Positions 55,304-64,000 of a stretch of DNA of 64,000 bases are shown here, one piece after another (positions within the stretch are counted from its first letter, which is position 1; each line of letters opens with the position of its first letter). Made by a program: the position numbers and the translations under genes. The notes beneath the pieces are model-generated. The model ran no database searches. It was not told the DNA's origin and was given only the letters and a program-made list of their open reading frames with translations. Source of the stretch: Coprinellus micaceus (lineage: Eukaryota > Basidiomycota > Agaricomycetes > Agaricales > Psathyrellaceae); assembly GCA_951394405.1 (NCBI GenBank), contig OX596340.1, positions 2,914,001 to 2,978,000 on the forward strand, written 5' to 3'.

Positions 55304-56469
55304 TCATTGCTTTTCTTTCCCAGCCCCAGTCCGTACCCTCGCCTGTTCCAATGCCCTATACAGGTCTCCCGTCGCACTTGGCTCCAGCTCGAACGTCTCC
55401 AGGATCTCAGGGATGGCGGCGTGGGTAAGAAGGAGATCTTGGTGCTCTGAGTTCGTCGACGGTTTTAATGAGCTCCCGGGAGACAAGGAGTGGTCGGACG
55501 GGGGAGGAGAAGGTGTGTTGTCGGATGAAGGTGATGACGCTGGAGTATGCCGTGCGTAGATGGCATCTAACTCTTGACTGGACTCGGGAACGATGATCTT
55601 CTGGTCAAGGAGGGATTGCAAGTACTGTGAAGATCTAAAGGCTGCTCTCGAGTCGTTAGCTTTGCCCCGAACGGTGTATTAGGTGTGAGCACCTCTATAA
55701 TGCGACCACGACCTCCAGATGCAGAAAAAGAAGGGGAGGTTGGGAATAATGGCTATGAGCGGACATGTTAGGTGTCTGAGAGGAATGCAGAGAAGAAGAA
55801 ACGCACGTATGATCATGAACGGGGCGGTGAGAGGCGCGATGGCCAGCCACATGTAGAATCCCTTTCTATGTGCGGGTATCCGGTGGTCGACGTACTGCCG
55901 CAGCTCGGACATGACTGTCTCCCCTGAGAGGACGTTTTGGGGGTAGTAGAGCGGCACCCGGAGTCCAACTTGCTTCCCCTCGCTCGACTCGGATTCCATC
56001 TCACTCGACGCCGGGTGGGAGAACGACGGGCCTAGCGACGGGTCGATGCTCTTCAACGCCAGCTCTTCGAACTCCATCCTATCCACCATCCTCTCTCCAA
56101 AATCGTACGTCCGCTTCTACACTATCTATCAGCTCCCCATTCCTCCAAAGATGAAGTCGGCGCACGTACCTTCCATCCACCCTGAGCCTTCCCAAACGAC
56201 GCCCAAGTCTCCGCAGCCTTGTTCTGAGCCCACTTCGCCAATCCACCCTTCGGTATCCAGCTTGGTCGGTTCTTGTCGGCCTCTTCCTCGGCTTCCTTAA
56301 GCTTGCGCTTCGTCTCCCGCGAAGCCAGTTGAAATTGGTAGTATGTCAAGCCGGACGGGGGCGCGCCATTCGTCGTCCCTGTCAATGGTAACCGCCGGGG
56401 TCGTGAGAGGGGAACAGCAATGATTCGCGTCCGCGAACGAAGGTGTGCAACCGCAGATGCAACCGACAT
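55304..56469 (-). CDS. Mitochondrial K+/H+ exchange-related protein (KHE1 family)
   Basis: Four exons (56469-56170, 56116-55807, 55752-55693, 55641-55304) encode 335 residues. Conserved blocks: RTRIIAVPLSRPRRLP at the N-terminus, LTYYQFQL, KAAETWASFGKAQGGWK joined to KRTYDFGERMVDRMEFEELA, ALKSIDPSLGPSF, VPLYYP, and the membrane hairpin GFYMWLAIAPLTAPFMIIPI / IPNLPFFFCIWRSWSHYRA. RSSQYLQSLLDQKIIVPE and a Ser/Pro tail with LDAIYARH follow. These match the Pfam family of mitochondrial K+-H+ exchange-related proteins (yeast YDL183C), located in the inner membrane. The N-terminus is basic and hydrophobic, compatible with import. Met 56553 is an in-frame alternative start. Confidence 0.88.
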
Positions 56470-56856
56470 GTCCTTGGGCTGGAGAACGATGGAAGGACGA
56501 GAGGGAGGTGGTGGTGAAGAAAAAGAGTGGGTACGCGCCGGAATTGATGGCACACTGCGTCATACTCCGGCTCACTTGACAGCCCGACAGAGTCATGATC
56601 CGTTTCGACCATCTCCAGGTCATATCGAGTCTTCAACATTCTGGAAGTCCATAATTTTCTGGGTGAAGGTAAGTCTGGGTGTGGTCGGTACGATGTAGGT
56701 ACTCGGAGGGCCATGTATTATACTGTGAACGTATGGTCATTAAATGAGGTCGGGTCAATGGGCTAGTACTGAACTTAAGTGGGAGGGAGAGAGGTTGGTC
56801 TAGCTGACGAATGTATATAATGTGCCACTATTAAATGCCCAATGAGTTGCCAGACC
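56470..56856. other. Intergenic region upstream of the KHE1-like gene
   Basis: Promoter of the KHE1-like gene and 3' flank of the F-box gene. No further signal. Confidence 0.5.
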
Positions 56857-58527
56857 CTAATATCCTCGATTGGACAGGAACACCCTATCCACCGCAACAC
56901 CGTACGATTCCTTAAGGAGGCCAATCGTACCTGAAGCAAGCTCATACTGCTGCTGCTGCTTCTCAAATGAATAATCCTTCGCAAGCTTCCAGTCGCTATA
57001 CCCGAAAATTATGGCCCTCAGCTCCGGATCGCGCTCCTTCAGTGACGGACGCCGACGAAGGACCGCAAATTGGAGAAAGGCGTCGATGTCAAACACGTCG
57101 AAATTGCCATCGATATCGAGAAGGCGCACGGACCGAATCGAAGGCAAGATATCTGGGGAATTGCTTTCTATTTTCTGGCGTAGTACTTCGACGAAGCGTT
57201 GAGCATCGAAATAGATGTTGTCAAGCGTGAAATGATGAAGAGAGGGTATGTTGGAAAATATGTCCAAGAGCACATCGGCGCTGATTTTTCGTTTCAGACC
57301 CATGACGGTGGAGGAGTACAGTGTCAAGGAACGTAACGATGGCGTTGACGAGCCCTCAGGGGACAACACCTTCAGCTGAGTCAATCTTCGCATCAGCTCT
57401 ACGTCATCGTGGCGAAAGGAAACGAATAGTCGAAGGCTGGATAATGCCGGGAGAATGAGACAGGGTAGGACTCTCGACGCAGCAGTGGCTTTGCTGATCG
57501 TGATGTCCAACGCACGCAGGCTCGGAAGAACGACGTCCCGGATGTCGTCAGTCCACGACTGTGGCGAATCATAGAAGTCGAGGACTAGGGACTGTAGGTT
57601 CTGGCAACTCTGAAGGGTCCTGAGAATGTCAGGTGTGTCCCAGCCACACCAAACTGACAAAAAAGTCAAGTTTTCCAAAGTCTGGGGATTGAAAACTAGG
57701 CCTGTGGTCACTTCGGCTGGGTGCGGTGGTAGGTTTAGGGCGAGGGAGAGGGATGTAAGAGAAGTAGGGAGGTCGAAGAAGTCGAATACATGCGATGCAG
57801 TAGGCTGGGGAGTCCGGCCAAAGGATCGGAGTACGAGCGCCATGGACGGTATGGACAGCCAAGCTTGAGACTCTGTGATCGATATCCCATCATGCGACGC
57901 CATAAGGTTCGTCAAGCATCGGAAAGACAACTGGGTTAGAACGAGGCGCTTGATCGCCGCGGATCGGCAGATGAAAGATGTGATAGCAATCCTCCATTCG
58001 CAATCGCAGGACACCCAATCGTTTCTCTGCGTCGGGTCCCCACACGTACATCCATCGCCGTGAAAAGTGACAGTTCGCGGAAAGTCGCCTGCATTCTTGA
58101 ACCGTCCTTCGATATCCTCAACAGTGCTGGATGAACGCCTGTCTGCAAGCACCAGAGTTTCTTCGGCCCAATGACTCGGATCGTGCGCGGCAGCGTTCCA
58201 TGCATTGCACACTCGCCCGAACCGAATCAAGGCGTCGTGCCTCTCCTCTTCCCCTTTAAGCATGCCAACCACAAAGTTGATGATTTGGCTGAGGATCTCT
58301 TGGGGGACCCTTCGAATAGGCGAAAGAGCTGTCTTGCATAGAAGGAGCCTTTCCTCGGCCTCTCTGAGCTGGGCACGAAGACTTGACACCATTGGCGCCA
58401 ACGCGTCGACCTCGTGTTGTAACGCTGCAGCTTCAGGAGCGCTGGGAGGATCGTTGGTGCGGAAGACATGGGCGAGATCAGACAGCGACAAGTTGAGGAC
58501 AGTATCGCCGTGTAAGGGTCGAGTCAT
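56857..58527 (-). CDS. F-box/LRR-like protein with N-terminal coiled coil
   Basis: Single exon, 556 residues. A heptad-rich segment at about residues 32-70 (LQHEVDALAPMVSSLRAQLR, then EAEERLLLCKTALSPIRRVP) leads straight into an F-box (QEILSQIINFVVGMLKGEEE, RFGRVCNAWNAAAHDPSHW). A CxC...CxC cluster follows near residue 165 (GCTCGDPTQRNDWVSCDC) and then LRR-like sequence (LTSLSLALNLPP, LQSLVLDFYDSP, LRALDITISKA, SLHHFTLDNIYFDAQRF). It ends SYGVAVDRVFLSNRGY. It is a close relative of the next gene upstream. The Cys cluster could bind a metal. Confidence 0.85.
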   Translation of the reverse strand: MTRPLHGDTVLNLSLSDLAHVFRTNDPPSAPEAAALQHEVDALAPMVSSLRAQLREAEERLLLCKTALSPIRRVPQEILSQIINFVVGMLKGEEERHDALIRFGRVCNAWNAAAHDPSHWAEETLVLADRRSSSTVEDIEGRFKNAGDFPRTVTFHGDGCTCGDPTQRNDWVSCDCEWRIAITSFICRSAAIKRLVLTQLSFRCLTNLMASHDGISITESQAWLSIPSMALVLRSFGRTPQPTASHVFDFFDLPTSLTSLSLALNLPPHPAEVTTGLVFNPQTLENLTFLSVWCGWDTPDILRTLQSCQNLQSLVLDFYDSPQSWTDDIRDVVLPSLRALDITISKATAASRVLPCLILPALSSLRLFVSFRHDDVELMRRLTQLKVLSPEGSSTPSLRSLTLYSSTVMGLKRKISADVLLDIFSNIPSLHHFTLDNIYFDAQRFVEVLRQKIESNSPDILPSIRSVRLLDIDGNFDVFDIDAFLQFAVLRRRPSLKERDPELRAIIFGYSDWKLAKDYSFEKQQQQYELASGTIGLLKESYGVAVDRVFLSNRGY

Positions 58528-58864
58528 CGCAGGTCGGGGTCGGTGGGTGATGGTTCGAAGTTGAAAGAAGAAATCGATTTCGTGTCCAGTTTGTGTCGTG
58601 ATCGATTGATTCGGCGGTCATGTGGCCGTGATGCTGCAGTCGCCACTGGCATGCCGGCGCTTGACGTATGTGGGCGTGTACATGTAACATAGTACGACAG
58701 GTAAGCAGTTACGACGTTTTGTGGGACAGATTCGGTTTCAAGGCGCAATGTAGCGCCCGGTCAGCCTACCCCTGACAATGTACGATGAAGCACCGTTCAC
58801 CGGTATTGCGAAGGCCACGATTAGATCCTCGGGACATCAATGATAATATTACAGGTGTCATCAC
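58528..58864. other. Intergenic region between paired F-box paralogs
   Basis: In sense of the 58527 gene, CCGGGCGCTACA lies at 58762-58751, about 225 bp upstream, with an ACCATCACCCACCGACC leader before the ATG. Confidence 0.5.
58751..58760 (-). promoter_or_regulatory. GGGCGCTA motif upstream of the 58527 F-box gene
   Basis: CCGGGCGCTA in gene sense, forward orientation. Confidence 0.4.
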
Positions 58865-60673
58865 CTAGGGCCTTCGATTGGATATGAAGACCCTGTCCAC
58901 CACAACATAGTACATTTTCTTAAGCAGGTAAATCGTGTCGGAGGCAAGTTTGTACTGGTGGTGTTGCTTCTCCAACTGACAGCTCCCCTGAACCTTCCAA
59001 TCGCTATACCCAAACATTATGGTTCTCAGTCTATCCGGTGAGCGTGCGCCTCCCTGGACACCTGTCCGCTGCAAGAGGTTTCGGCGGAGCGGCACGAATT
59101 GCAGGAACGTGTTGATATCGAATACATCTAAGCCGCCGTCGATGTCGATGAGTTGCAGTGATTGAATTTCGGGCAAGACATTTGGGCCGTTACTCTCCAG
59201 TCCCTCCCGGAGACCTTGAACAAAGCTTGGCGAGTCGAAAAATAACGTGTCGAGGGTGAGATGGCGGAGCGAGGGAATACTGGAGATGATGGCTATGAGA
59301 ACATCGGTGTTGATTTTCCGCTTCAAACCCATGAACGTGGAGGAGTGGATTGTTAGGGAGCATAGCGATGGTCCCAAGGTGTTGTCGGAAGAGAAGACAT
59401 TGAGATGGGCCAACCTTCGCCTCAGCTCCCCGTCGTCGTGTGTAAAATCAATGAACAAGCGGAGGTCTGCCAACTGTGGAAGCACGAGCAAGGGCAAAAT
59501 TTTGGCCGCCGCACAGTAATTACGGATGGTGATGTCCAAGCTCCGCAGCTGCGGGAGCATGATTTGGTGTACATCGCACTTCCAAGACTGTGGGGACTTG
59601 TTGAAATCGAGGACTAGAGATTGTAGATTCTGACAGCCCTGTAGTACGCGAAGGACGTCTGTGGTGTCCCAATCACAGTAGATGGAGAGAGAGACCAGGT
59701 TATTCAAGGTCTGGGCCTCGAGAACGAGACTGGTTGTGAAGTTGGCTGGCCATCGCGGGAGCTTCAGGGAGAGGGATGTAAGGGAGGAGGGGAGGTCAAG
59801 GAAATTGAGAATAATCTTCTTCTGCAAGGGAGGGGGCTCCTCTTCCTCGCCAACTGCGGCCAGGCCCCTTGCCCCAATGGACGATAGTTCCAGTTCCATG
59901 GACGAGATCGATAACCAGGCAGGCGATCCTGTCAGCAACGTCTCATCCAGAGACGCCATGAGGTTCGTGAAGCATCGGAAAGACGACTGCCTAAGGGAAA
60001 TATGCCTGATCGGCGAGGATTGGCAGAGCAACTTTGTGATGGCGACTCTCCACGCGCAACCACAGTACCTCCATTGCCATCGCTCTGCAGGGTCGCCACA
60101 CTGGCATCCCTCACCATCAAGGACAACGGTTCGCGAGAGATCCCCTGCACCTTCGAACCGTGCCTCGACGTCCATAAAACTGCGAAAGGACTTTCTGTCC
60201 TTGAGTCGTAGCGTTGCACCTGCCCAGTGATTTGGATCGTGCAGAGGCGGGTTCCATGCCTTGCACACTTGCCCAAGCCTCCTCAAGGTGATGCGCTTCT
60301 CTTCCTCCCTGACCACGTAGAGTAAGGTGTTGAATATTTCACCCAGGATTTCTCGAGGAAGCTTTCGAACAGGCGAAAGCGCCGATTTGCACAGGAGGAG
60401 CTGCTCCTCGGCGACCCTAAGCCGGGCGCGAAAGCTCGCCACTATTGGCAACCTTTGGGGCGGTGAAAAGGCCGACTCGCGCAGAAGGAGGTCTTCCTCG
60501 GCATCCTTGAGCTGAATTCGAAGGCGTGACACCGTTTGGGTCAACGTGTCGACCTCGTGTTGCAACGTTGCAACCTTGGAAGCGTTGGGCGCGTTGCTGG
60601 TAGACCGAAGGCGGGCGAGATCCGACAGTGTCAGCTTACGGTCGGGATTGATGTTTGGAGGTCGACGATGCAT
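58865..60673 (-). CDS. F-box/LRR-like protein with duplicated coiled-coil segment
   Basis: Single exon, 602 residues, paralog of the 56857 gene and 46 residues longer. Most of the extra length is a second copy of the segment before the F-box: VSRLRIQLKDAEEDLLLRES then AFSPPQRLP, repeated as SFRARLRVAEEQLLLCKS then ALSPVRKLP. The F-box follows (REILGEIFNTLLYVV, LGQVCKAWNPPLHDPNHW), then the Cys cluster GCQCGDPAERWQWRYCGC and LRR-like repeats (LTSLSLKLPRWP, LQSLVLDFNKSP, LRSLDITIRN). It ends VVVDRVFISNRRP. The duplication lengthens the coiled coil and might change its partners. Confidence 0.85.
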   Translation of the reverse strand: MHRRPPNINPDRKLTLSDLARLRSTSNAPNASKVATLQHEVDTLTQTVSRLRIQLKDAEEDLLLRESAFSPPQRLPIVASFRARLRVAEEQLLLCKSALSPVRKLPREILGEIFNTLLYVVREEEKRITLRRLGQVCKAWNPPLHDPNHWAGATLRLKDRKSFRSFMDVEARFEGAGDLSRTVVLDGEGCQCGDPAERWQWRYCGCAWRVAITKLLCQSSPIRHISLRQSSFRCFTNLMASLDETLLTGSPAWLSISSMELELSSIGARGLAAVGEEEEPPPLQKKIILNFLDLPSSLTSLSLKLPRWPANFTTSLVLEAQTLNNLVSLSIYCDWDTTDVLRVLQGCQNLQSLVLDFNKSPQSWKCDVHQIMLPQLRSLDITIRNYCAAAKILPLLVLPQLADLRLFIDFTHDDGELRRRLAHLNVFSSDNTLGPSLCSLTIHSSTFMGLKRKINTDVLIAIISSIPSLRHLTLDTLFFDSPSFVQGLREGLESNGPNVLPEIQSLQLIDIDGGLDVFDINTFLQFVPLRRNLLQRTGVQGGARSPDRLRTIMFGYSDWKVQGSCQLEKQHHQYKLASDTIYLLKKMYYVVVDRVFISNRRP

Positions 60674-60798
60674 GGTAGGTCGGGGTGAATAAGTGGTGGT
60701 GGTGGTGGGTGTTCATGATTGAAATCCGTCAGCGTGTGATCAACTACTCGGACTGCGGCGTTGGGTAGTCATGTGGCCCAAGTACGGTTAATATCGTT

Positions 60799-60809
60799 TG
60801 AGCGCTTAC
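60799..60809 (-). promoter_or_regulatory. GAGCGCTTA motif upstream of the 60673 F-box gene
   Basis: On the plus strand TGAGCGCTTAC, reverse orientation to the gene, about 130 bp before its start; a CCCACCACCACCACCAC leader lies in between. Confidence 0.4.
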
Positions 60810-60836
60810 GACTTCGCGGACAGTGATTCAAGTTGG

Positions 60837-61291
60837 TCTCGTTACAGGACCGTGGTATATGCTCAAAGATCTTTCATCCAAAATCGCCAATTTTACCCGA
60901 TTCTGCACCCCCAACCTTGGGCGAAATCCGTCGCATTAGGATCGGCAGTTCAGATTTTCGCCCGAATCCGACCGCATACTGGATGATACCTTGCTCCGCA
61001 TACAGGTTGATGGACCTGGGGGGGAGGACAGGTCCCACCATGCCCACTTCCCCGCGACACACCTGGCACCCAATTACAACTCCAAAGGTGTCTTTGTGGG
61101 CACTTTCCGTCCGCATCTGTATCCGACATTGGGTTGGCTTTCTTGGTTGTAGACGCACAGAAAATCGGACTCTTGGACAAATTTTGCATCATGCGGACGG
61201 ATATGGATGGGACATATAGGCCCAAATCTTCCTCGCTTCCGTCCGCACCAGGATGAATGCTCTCTGAGCATATACCACGGTCCTCTCGTTA
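60837..61291. mobile_element. MITE-like non-autonomous DNA transposon
   Basis: A perfect 19-bp terminal inverted repeat, GGACCGTGGTATATGCTCA, lies at 60847-60865 and inverted at 61264-61282, with further imperfect pairing just inside (TTCATCC on both sides). The 9-bp direct repeat TCTCGTTAC flanks both ends (60837-60845 and 61283-61291; one extra A separates it from the left end). The element is about 436 bp with no coding frame of note. A 9-bp target duplication suggests a Mutator-like source; 8 bp (hAT) is the alternative. It sits between the promoter of the F-box gene and the 3' end of the amine oxidase gene. Confidence 0.8.
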
Positions 61292-61541
61292 CCTGGGTGT
61301 ATTGCCCAGTCCTACTCCATGTTGACGGCATACTATGCACTCAAGGGTTATTCGTGTTGAAGACGGCGCAAAGCCTAGGCGCATAAGGCTCGAATACAAA
61401 GGCTGAGAAGCCCATCGCACGACAGAGTTATAAAAGTCATTCAGTTCCATTTCTATCATAAACTCGTCTAAAACATCTAAGGACTTGACAAGTCGTAAAA
61501 CTACCCATGTCTAGTCGTAAAACATGATTCTAACATGTGCT

Positions 61542-64000
61542 CTAGCAGTTCGAGCAGGCGGAGACACGAGGCATCTTGCTCTCAGTCGCGCCACCCTCGT
61601 AGTCAGAATAGTCGCCGTCAACGACGATGGCAGCAGTGCAAACGCCGCGCTTCTTGCCGTTGTGGTCAGCCGTGACCTTCTCGCCGGTGAGGTCGATCTC
61701 GATCTGCTGGCGAGTCTGGCGCGAGGGGTCGCTGAGGAAATAGTTGTGGGGGCTAAAGACAACGGAGGACTGGGCGGTGGACATGAGGGTGACGGGGAGA
61801 TCGCCGGTGTGGGGCAAGTGGTGCATGCCAAGGTCTGGTGGGGAGGAATTGTCAGGATTCGTCAATGAAGGGAGGACAAGGCAGGGGGAACTTACTGAAC
61901 CACAAGACGATGTCCTCTTGCTCGAGATTCTCCCCGTCGAAGAATTTGGAGAAGTCGACGATGGGGTAGGCGGAGTCCATGTTATTAGCGCTGTGGCTCA
62001 GGTGCCTGCACAGATCGTTGAGCGAGTGTGTCGTTGGCAAAGAAAGGAAGACTCACTTCTCAGTATCCTTGGTCTTGGTGACATACATGTGGTGGGTGGC
62101 GAAGTGTCCAGCCTCCTTGATGACGGAAGACTCGAGGACGGTAGAGTGGATGGGGGTGCCGTGGCCAGGAGTAATGCGATAGCCAGGATACTCGCCCCAA
62201 ACGTTGGGCTTGTCCTTGTTGACAATGGAGTACATGTTAGCACCGTTGGCAGCCCAGTTGATCTTGGCGTCGTCCTCGGATGTAAGGTAGGTGCGCTCGA
62301 CCTTCATCGTCTTCATCTCGGTCTTGTCCCAAGGGTACTTGACAGTGGCGGGGACGAAGCTGGTGGTCTCGAAGGTGTTCTTGTCGCCCTTGATGTCGAG
62401 GTCGGCCTTGAAGGCGAGAACGTGGTCGTGCATGGAACCGGAGAGGTGCTTCTGGATCTTGTAACCGTAGTCCTCGTTGCCGTAGTAGTAGGTGGCCTGG
62501 ATGTAGCCGGAAGCGCGGACGGTGACCTCGACGCTGCCGTCGAGAAGGAAGGAGTAGGTGAAACCGTAGTCGTAGTCTGAGGTCTGCGTTAGCCATCGAA
62601 GAAACAAACAAATGGACGGATGACTTACTGCCGATGGTCGAGACGAACCGCATGTTGAAGACGATGTTCTTGGTGACGGTAGCCATCTTGGAGGTGGTGT
62701 GCCTCTGGATGGGGTAGCCAGCGTCGGACTCGAAGAAGCAGATGCTGTCGAAGTTGGTGGTCGTGTTGCCGTTCATGTGGAGGGCGGTGTCGACGTAGTC
62801 GGCGTTCCAAGGGCAGTCGTAGCTGAGGGGATGGAAGTCAGGACAGGATTCCAAAAGCAGAGGAAAGAACTCACCCCTTCACGAGCTCGTAGGTGTAAGG
62901 ACCGAAACCGTAGTAGCCGTCCAAGAAGGCGGTGTGAGACGACTTGGGGTCAGAACCAGCGTAGTGAGCGAGAGCCTCCTCAAGGCCGAGCTCGTAGAAG
63001 ATACGCTCGCCCTTGTACTTGACATCGTAGAGAGTGACGGCAACGTCCTTGTTGAAGCCCCAGTAGAACTCGAAGTCCATCCACTTGACATACTTCTGGT
63101 CCTTGTCAACGGACCAGCGCTTCTGGCTCTGGTAGGCGATGGGAGGAGCCTCCTCGTCGTAGGTGAGGGGGGTGCCGGTGCGGTTGGTCATCATGGACTG
63201 GGTGACGACGACCTTCTCGGTCTTGACGAAGTCGTCCTTGGCCATGGCGGCGCGGAGGTCGTCGATGGTCTCGTAGTAGACACCAGCGTAGAAGAGGCCA
63301 AGGAGCTTCCAGGCAGCAGGATCACGGCCGGTGATGTCTACAGGAGGTGGTGAGTACGGAGGTGTCTGAGGAAAAGGCTAAACACGTACCGAGCTTCAGA
63401 TAGAAACCTTGGGGGACGAGAGTGGAGACGGAGTGAATGCCGACGTTGTCGGGGTTGAGGCGGAACTGGGACCACTCAATGATACGGCCGTCTTCCTCCC
63501 AGAGGGGGTCGATGGCCTGCAAAGCGGAGGTGGCACTCGTAGTGTTGATGTACTGAGAAGTGTATGGATAAGTTTGAGGTGGTGAATCGCGGAAACAAGG
63601 TGAACTCACGGTCCCAAGCAAGTCGAGCGTAATATCCTGAATACCCTCGCAGAGCTCCGCCTTCCAGGCAGCGCGAAGAGAGTTATCGTGGCGGAAGTTG
63701 TACTGCTTTGAGGTCCCCTTGTTGTAGTAGTAGGTCAAGGGCTCGGCCTTGGTCTGGTTGGAAATGGGGAGGGGGCCAACCTAGATAGCGAAGTCGTCAG
63801 CGAGCATTCGGGGAGAGGGGACAGTGACAGTGACGCACAATATAATCCTCGTAGTAGGGCTGATCGGTCGCACCGAACGAGATAGCGACGCGAGCATACC
63901 GGTCGGGAACAGTGCCATCGCCGTCGATGTAGGCAAGAGCCTCAGTCTTGTTGGGCATGATCTGCTCTACGAGGTAGACGTAGTTGTCCCAGAGACCTTT
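61542..64000 (-). CDS. Copper amine oxidase (C-terminal part, cut by window edge)
   Basis: Eight exons are visible: 64000-63839 (continues outside), 63780-63610, 63552-63390, 63337-62875, 62822-62629, 62576-62057, 62005-61896 and 61834-61542, about 692 residues. The catalytic base region is AFLDGYYGFGPYTYELVKGY; the gate CPWNADYVDTALH follows. The topaquinone motif is GNYDYGFTYSFLLDG, whose Asn codon is split by an intron. Copper ligands are the His-x-His of MHDHVLAFKADLD and the late His in LGMHHLPHTGDLPV. The C-terminus carries several Cys (ACSNC). It oxidises primary amines to aldehyde, ammonia and H2O2, using a self-made topaquinone. Without the N-terminus, the cell location cannot be judged. 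Confidence 0.93.

Larger units (their letters stand above)
60674..61541. other. Intergenic region hosting the MITE
   Basis: Apart from the F-box promoter (to ~60810) and the MITE, only the 3' flank of the amine oxidase gene is present. Confidence 0.5.

Overview
This window is nuclear DNA of a filamentous basidiomycete, most likely an Agaricomycete. The conserved genes carry many short introns of about 48-60 nt with GT...AG ends. The gene set is fungal: AVL9, the FACT subunit Pob3, alpha-actinin, cofilin, an Hst2-type sirtuin, a KHE1-type mitochondrial protein, an S28 peptidase, an M43-type metalloprotease and a copper amine oxidase. Large families of F-box/leucine-rich-repeat-like proteins lie between them. 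The species cannot be named from the sequence. All exon structures were deduced by hand, from splice signals, reading phase and family similarity.

Layout. 0-2.7 kb: the 5' part of AVL9 (-) diverges from an eight-exon gene for a small secreted protein (+). 2.7-6.5 kb: two damaged F-box genes. 6.5-10 kb: no gene recognised. 10-15.7 kb: a 1775-residue Ras-association/PH protein. 16.2-19.3 kb: an orphan multi-pass membrane protein and an intact F-box gene, both (-). 19.7-31.2 kb: a housekeeping block with POB3 (-), alpha-actinin (+), two tandem cofilins (+) and a FYRN/FYRC chromatin protein (+). 31.8-41.2 kb: an array of five intact genes and one pseudogene of an orphan eight-pass membrane family, of which the 16.2 kb gene is a distant member. 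41.5-43.2 kb: a sirtuin with two microexons. 45-48.6 kb: two secreted proline-rich repeat proteins with strong TATA boxes. 49-56.5 kb: S28 peptidase, F-box gene, metalloprotease and KHE1-like gene. 56.9-60.7 kb: two coiled-coil F-box paralogs. 60.8-61.3 kb: a MITE-like transposon. 61.5-64 kb: the 3' part of a copper amine oxidase, running off the right edge.

Two gene classes stand out. The conserved genes are intron-rich. The membrane-protein family and the F-box family are intronless, are scattered among the conserved genes, and are duplicating and decaying. Most genes of both families have a short motif, GGGCGCT(T)A, about 50-225 bp upstream of the start codon and a CCACCACC-rich leader just before it. 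The membrane-protein genes also share a second element close to TTTGAATCTCCGCTCGGG. This shared promoter architecture across unrelated protein families is the best candidate here for something undescribed. What the membrane proteins do is unknown; linking them functionally to the F-box proteins is inference only.
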